Part shown: in pieces, positions 60,272 through 64,000 of the stretch
How the letters are laid out: every line of letters begins with the position of its first letter
How positions within the stretch are numbered: the stretch's first letter is position 1
DNA from: Lachnospiraceae bacterium
Lineage (GTDB): Bacteria > Bacillota > Clostridia > Lachnospirales > Lachnospiraceae
DNA: 64,000 bases
Direction: 5' to 3'
Assembly: GCA_017461725.1 (NCBI GenBank)
Contig: JAFTXG010000003.1
Coordinates: 56,971-120,970, forward strand
The notes under the pieces: model-generated
What the model was told of the DNA's origin: nothing
Databases searched by the model: none
What the model saw: only the letters and a program-made list of their open reading frames with translations
Program-made: the position numbers and the translations under genes

Positions 60272-61895
60272 CTGTCTCCTCCTTTTCAAGCATCGCTTCC
60301 AACTCTCGATTGGTCAATACGCCGTTCTCGTAGGTGTCCGTATGCGAACAAAAAGGAGCCTTCAATTGGATATCCAATGTGAGTGCTCCTTCATTCTCAT
60401 ATACATATATTCGCTCTACCAGTAGCCGGAGATGAGATTCTGACAACTGTTCTTCCGCCAAAATCTCATCCAGCAATGAAATATCTTTTTTCAGCTTTGC
60501 CTGCCGGGAACGTATCGTCTTCCCCAGATTTTCCAGTTCAGCGATCTGCTGTTTGGCCTGTTCAATCTGTTGCTCTCGTTTTCGAATCATCCGGTCGTAT
60601 CGTTCAGCATTTGCCTTATCCCGAATTTTCTCCATCAGAATATCCTCCATCTGTTCTTCCAATAGCTCAATAGACTCATACTGCTGTCTTATCCGTTGTT
60701 CGGTAGTTTCAGCCTTCGGCGTCCATTTTTCAATCGACTTCTCCAGGGAATACCACAGGTTTTGATATTGGGCTTTCGTCTCCAGAAGTTCGTTTCTTAT
60801 CAACGCATCCAGCTGCTCTTCCCTCATCGTGTGTGACGTACAATACTCATTTCCAAAACGACTGTAGGTGCTGCAGATATATTCGATGCGTTCAGAGTTT
60901 TTGTTTTTTATTCGCTTACCGAAAATACCGCGCCCACAGTCACCGCAGGTGAGCAGACCGCTATATCGCAGGATCGGCCTTCCTGCTCCTGCCCTCACAT
61001 TACTCTCCTTTCGACGCTGCATAACCGTCTGCACTTTTTCCCATGTTTCCTTCTCAATGATCACCGGATACTTATCCTCATGACGGAACTGCTCCTCCGG
61101 TGCAGTAAATCGGAAGGTCTTATTGATTTTGTTCTGCTCACTCTTATGGCAGATCAGCATACCGGTGTAGCTCTCATCCTGCAATATCCGGCTCACCGTT
61201 GTGGGACACCATAAATATTTCTTAATCACCATCTCTTTCTGCTTTGGCATCCGCTTCCCGAGCAGCTGAAGCTGCATCTGTGCCGGAGTCTTACATCTCT
61301 TCTCATTCAACACTCTCGCAATTGATTTGGTTCCCATCCCCTTCATATACAGCGAATATATCAACTGTACCGTTTCCGCCGCCTCCGGAACGATCTCCAC
61401 CAGGTTCGTATTCTTGTCCTTAAAATAGCCAAACGGCGGTGTTAAAATCAACCCATTCTTCTGCTTCTGTCGGTATCCAGCTCTCACTCGGCGGCTTCCG
61501 TCTCTGGCATAAAAATCATTGACCAGCCCCTTAAATCCAATCAGCAGATCGTCATTCTCATTGAATGTGTCGATACCTTCTGTCGCAGACAAAACTCTCA
61601 CGTTGTTTTCTCGCAGATAATCAATGAATAATGCAGTTTGTGTTCTGTGACGGCCCAGGCGGGATAAATCTTTTACGATGATTGCGTCAATCAGACCGGC
61701 TTCAACCGCCTCATAAATCTTGTCAATTCCGGCACGATTAAAGTGCATACCGGATATATTGTCGTCAAATGATTCTCCCACAATGGTATGACCATGACTA
61801 ATCGCATATCCTTCGATGATTCCTCGCTGATTCATCAAAGAGTTCAGTTCTTCATCCTCGTCGCGGGACAGTCGATAATATAACCATACTCGCAA
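60234..61895 (-). CDS. Large serine recombinase 2
   Basis: A 553-residue serine recombinase, related to recombinase 1. YYRLS gives the catalytic Ser near 10; VKDLSRLGR and the identical segment RHRTQTALFID are shared. The zinc ribbon (LTCGDCGRGIFG, YICSTY) is followed by a long coiled coil (EQRIRQQYESIELLEEQ onward). The TTG start follows AAAGGAGGAG. It is read before recombinase 1. Serine recombinases of this size can act in either direction with a directionality factor; the 59-residue protein upstream is a candidate. Confidence 0.92.
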   Translation of the reverse strand: MRVWLYYRLSRDEDEELNSLMNQRGIIEGYAISHGHTIVGESFDDNISGMHFNRAGIDKIYEAVEAGLIDAIIVKDLSRLGRHRTQTALFIDYLRENNVRVLSATEGIDTFNENDDLLIGFKGLVNDFYARDGSRRVRAGYRQKQKNGLILTPPFGYFKDKNTNLVEIVPEAAETVQLIYSLYMKGMGTKSIARVLNEKRCKTPAQMQLQLLGKRMPKQKEMVIKKYLWCPTTVSRILQDESYTGMLICHKSEQNKINKTFRFTAPEEQFRHEDKYPVIIEKETWEKVQTVMQRRKESNVRAGAGRPILRYSGLLTCGDCGRGIFGKRIKNKNSERIEYICSTYSRFGNEYCTSHTMREEQLDALIRNELLETKAQYQNLWYSLEKSIEKWTPKAETTEQRIRQQYESIELLEEQMEDILMEKIRDKANAERYDRMIRKREQQIEQAKQQIAELENLGKTIRSRQAKLKKDISLLDEILAEEQLSESHLRLLVERIYVYENEGALTLDIQLKAPFCSHTDTYENGVLTNRELEAMLEKEETDEESMVVCPTIK

Positions 61896-61962
61896 TCAGT
61901 TCTCCTCCTTTCCCAGTTTTTTCTTTCGCATCACACAACATACCACAAACCCGGCTCCTCAT

Positions 61963-62142
61963 CTATTCCGTTTCGCCACCTTTTTCAGTTTCTACCTTTC
62001 CAACAAAATCTCTGTTGTTATTTACAGCAGAATAGACAACAGACAAATAATCCCTTACCAATGCATAAAGAAATGCACTGAATTCATTTTCTGTTCCCAC
62101 ATAACTGTATTTAACGCTGACAACATTGCTCCTTTTCGCCAT
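61963..62142 (-). CDS. Small protein preceding the recombinases
   Basis: A 59-residue protein with a basic N-terminus (MAKRSNVVSVKYSYVG), a hydrophobic middle and an acidic tail. It is not recognised. GGGGGAG lies upstream of the ATG. Its position 67 bases before recombinase 2 makes a role in recombination control possible. Confidence 0.55.
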   Translation of the reverse strand: MAKRSNVVSVKYSYVGTENEFSAFLYALVRDYLSVVYSAVNNNRDFVGKVETEKGGETE

Positions 62143-62149
62143 TCTCAAT

Positions 62150-62540
62150 CTCCCCCTCTCATCCTATATTGCTTGCGCTCGAATCATCTTTCACTATGTC
62201 AGTATTTATCCTCGATTCCCCCTGACAAAGAAGCTTCTCGCTTCTGGGAACGTATCTTCCGGTCATGCATTTGACCTCATAGGAATCCCACCTCCCCGTG
62301 GATCTCACCGGGCTGCCCTCATTGGCGGGGACGGCTGTTAGCACGCTCGGCCTGTGACTGGACAGAAGTACCATTATGCCTCCGGCCTGTCATCGCCTTC
62401 ACTACAGATGCCCGCAGTGTCTGAGATGGAATATCGAGTGTGGCTCCGCATTCACCCAATATACTCACGTGGCTTGCCGACTTTCACCGACAACCGGAGG
62501 GACGTAAAAGATACGTTGAATATTCAGTTTTCAAGGTTCA
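62150..62540 (-). ncRNA. Candidate structured leader RNA upstream of the small gene
   Basis: About 390 bases of GC-rich sequence without a credible gene, in contrast to AT-rich flanks. On the minus strand several hairpins are visible: GGTCA..TGACC, CACT..AGTG around GCGGGCATCT, and an outer TTCCC..GGGGGAA enclosing GAAGC..GCTTC. It could be a regulatory leader, a ribozyme or an intron remnant. The family is not identified. Confidence 0.35.
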
Positions 62541-62560
62541 AATGAGGGGGCAAAATAATA

Positions 62561-62724
62561 CCTCTCACTTTACATGCCGAAAAGTCGAAGGATTGATAAC
62601 CTATTTTTGTATTATTTATAAAAATTTTATATTTTTGGCATACCACATATTCTTGCAGCCCATTTCCCTTGTGTTATTTATCCCCTCACCTTTCATGCCG
62701 AAAAATCAAGGGAGTTGAGCACCT
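62561..62724. repeat. Pair of 42-bp imperfect direct repeats
   Basis: 62561-62602 and 62682-62724 share the pattern CTCAC-TT-CATGCCGAAAA followed by GGA-TTGA--ACCT. The 121-base spacing holds only AT-rich sequence. They may be protein-binding sites for element control. The rest of 62725-62956 shows no gene. Confidence 0.6.
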
Positions 62725-62956
62725 CTTTTTTGTATATTTCTTTTTGTTTGCAACACTGGTTTGTCGTTTTAGTAATCGCTTAGCCAACATTGCACTATAG
62801 TAAAATAAATTAACTGGTAATATATATTCTTTTTTTCTGTGATAAATCTTTATTCCAGTGTATATTTAACATTCACCCGACACCATGACACCTCCCACCG
62901 GTCACCAAACAGGCAGAGTTTCCCCTTGGCGGAAAATCTGTCCTTTTGCATTTTCA

Positions 62957-63220
62957 CTACTGCTTCTTCTTGATATAGAACATCTGACTGCTCTTTGCAC
63001 CGTTCCCTCGATACCGCTGTTCAGTCTCAATCAATCCAGCTTCGCGGAGATCTGATAATGCCCGCTGCACAGTGCGCTCGGACAGTTTCAGATCAGCGGC
63101 AATTCTCGGGACGGCTGGCCAGCACTGCCCTTCACGATTAGCTCTCAAAAACAGATACAGATAGACATATACAGCGCGAGCCGGTAAATCTGTTTCATAC
63201 AAAAACCGCATATCAATCAT
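62957..63220 (-). CDS. Small winged-helix DNA-binding protein
   Basis: An 87-residue protein with an HTH of the type found in plasmid replication initiators and GntR-like regulators (RIAADLKLSERTVQRALSDL near 42-61). GGAGG precedes the ATG at 63220; ATGs slightly upstream overlap this site. Next to the repeated CGACCCC boxes it may bind them for replication or regulation; this is inference. Confidence 0.7.
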   Translation of the reverse strand: MIDMRFLYETDLPARAVYVYLYLFLRANREGQCWPAVPRIAADLKLSERTVQRALSDLREAGLIETEQRYRGNGAKSSQMFYIKKKQ

Positions 63221-63294
63221 CTCATAACCTCCTTCCATCATCGTTTATCTATAATAAAACGCAGTATCTGACACAACTGATCAAACACTGCGTG

Positions 63295-63513
63295 CGACCC
63301 CGTAAATTCCCTTTGAAAATGCTAACTTTTTTGCCTCTGCGACCCCTTTTTTTACATTTTAATGAGCGTACGACCCCTTTTTTCAATCATCCTCCAACCG
63401 GCAAAAAACCTTTATTTTGTCGGCGTTGCCGGCAAATGTGAAAGGGGAAAGGGAAGCATCGCGACCCCTTTCCTTTCTCCAGCTTGATTTTCGACCCTGC
63501 CATTTTGGGGTCG
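63295..63513. repeat. Array of CGACCCC boxes, possible iterons
   Basis: CGACCCC occurs at 63295, 63340, 63371 and 63462; a near copy CGACCCT at 63492; and an inverted copy GGGGTCG at 63507. Several have T-runs after them. The remainder of 63221-63753 shows no gene. Confidence 0.6.
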
Positions 63514-63615
63514 TTTCCATCGCATTTGGGTTTCAAAAGCTGAAAACTTTTTTCGAAAAGTGGCCTATTTTGCCATTCATCGGCCATTTCCTCTACTCTG
63601 CCCGGAAAACGCCAC

Positions 63616-63714
63616 CACGGGGCACACGGCGCGTCACAGGGGCATATCTGCAGAGCCAACTAAAAAAGCACGACGGATAACGGCAACTACCGTACCAATC
63701 GTGCTTTCTTTCAT
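63616..63714. repeat. Right copy of the island-flanking direct repeat, with terminator hairpin
   Basis: Starts CACGGGGCACACGGCGCG and contains AAGCACGA..TCGTGCTT (63666-63706). On the minus strand the hairpin is followed by TTTTTTAG and ends the DUF4432-type transcript. Confidence 0.8.
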
Positions 63715-63753
63715 CTTTACGAAAATCCCCAAGTTCTTTTCTCACTGTTTTTA

Positions 63754-64000
63754 CTACTTATCACTCAAGCTCACTTTCACCCGATATTCCTTACTCTCCC
63801 CCGGTTCCAAACACTTCAGCATACCGCTCTCTCGCATGGCTTTCCGGCCATCCGGATAACAGTTTCCACACTCCAGACCGAGCACATAATCCCGGACGCC
63901 CATCATCTTCCACTCAATGAATCCATCAAGTTCCTCAGCGTTAAATGTGATCGTCAGCCCCATATTCAGCTTGGGCTGATAAATGTTCGCGATACCGTTT
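63754..64000 (-). CDS. DUF4432/aldose 1-epimerase-like protein, C-terminal part
   Basis: The frame is open to the end of the window, so only the last 81 residues are seen. The segment EWKMMGVRDYVLGLECGN, then GESKEYRVKVSLSD, fits the C-terminal beta-sandwich of DUF4432 aldose-epimerase-like proteins, which bind sugars. It continues the carbohydrate theme interrupted by the island. Confidence 0.7.
   Translation of the reverse strand, partial: NGIANIYQPKLNMGLTITFNAEELDGFIEWKMMGVRDYVLGLECGNCYPDGRKAMRESGMLKCLEPGESKEYRVKVSLSDK

Larger units (their letters stand above)
52870..63714. mobile_element. Accessory island bounded by direct repeats
   Basis: The interval separates the AraC/sugar genes from a DUF4432-type sugar gene. 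It begins and ends with related repeats of about 100 bp and holds a tRNA fragment, an AT-rich STAND/caspase module, two serine recombinases, a small gene, a winged-helix gene and repeat boxes. No conjugation genes are present. Whether the whole interval moved as one unit is inference. Confidence 0.55.

Noticed and set aside
62150..62540. rRNA fragment or classic group II intron domain V
   Set aside because: No rRNA-like stretch and no recognisable domain V or maturase gene was found.

Overview
The window looks like a chromosomal segment of a Gram-positive anaerobe of class Clostridia, most likely Lachnospiraceae. Reasons: strong AGGAGG-type ribosome binding sites, TTGACA/TATAAT promoters, a T-box riboswitch, an A-type flavodiiron protein, a RACo-like ASKHA protein, Lpl-type sugar ABC transporters, and tandem large serine recombinases. 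Species cannot be named from this alone.

Left part (1-19 kb): mixed housekeeping and accessory genes. In order: the 3' end of a Crp/Fnr regulator; a small CDF-like membrane protein split by a -1 frameshift exactly at an A AAA AAG slippery heptamer; an AT-rich GIY-YIG nuclease-like gene; a ZIP metal transporter behind a palindrome; a RACo-like protein lacking its ferredoxin domain; the flavodiiron protein; an OmpR/histidine-kinase pair; an alpha/beta hydrolase; a cytoplasmic ParB-like/BMP fusion; an aromatic amino-acid type ABC transporter (COG2984/4120/1101) behind a T-box whose specifier reads UUC (Phe); a phosphoesterase; and an M13 peptidase.

Middle part (19-52 kb): a pectin/galacturonide utilisation region. 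A long minus-strand unit carries an alcohol dehydrogenase, sugar isomerase/epimerase, GH57-like protein, radical SAM/SPASM protein, GH4 alpha-galacturonidase-like enzyme, aldose epimerase, UxaB, UxaA, a YitT protein and UxaC. Its promoter shares a 19-bp palindrome and promoter layout with the neighbouring serine hydrolase/MBL pair. A split two-component system flanks a large NlpC/P60-like lipoprotein. Next come a MalFG-type ABC transporter, an esterase/phosphoesterase pair (the latter broken by an in-frame TGA) and an Lpl-type ABC transporter with dehydrogenases, divergent from an AraC regulator. A second shared promoter motif precedes the MalFG-type transporter and the esterase.

Right part (about 52.9-63.7 kb): an accessory island bounded by about 100-bp direct repeats. 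The left repeat abuts a 3' tRNA-Leu fragment. Inside are a two-gene candidate conflict/defence module (a 1343-aa STAND-like NTPase with an N-terminal nuclease-like domain, followed 4 bp later by a caspase-family protease), two overlapping large serine recombinases with a small leader gene, a GC-rich structured-looking non-coding stretch, and a small winged-helix protein next to repeated CGACCCC boxes. After the island, carbohydrate genes resume with the 3' end of a DUF4432-type gene.
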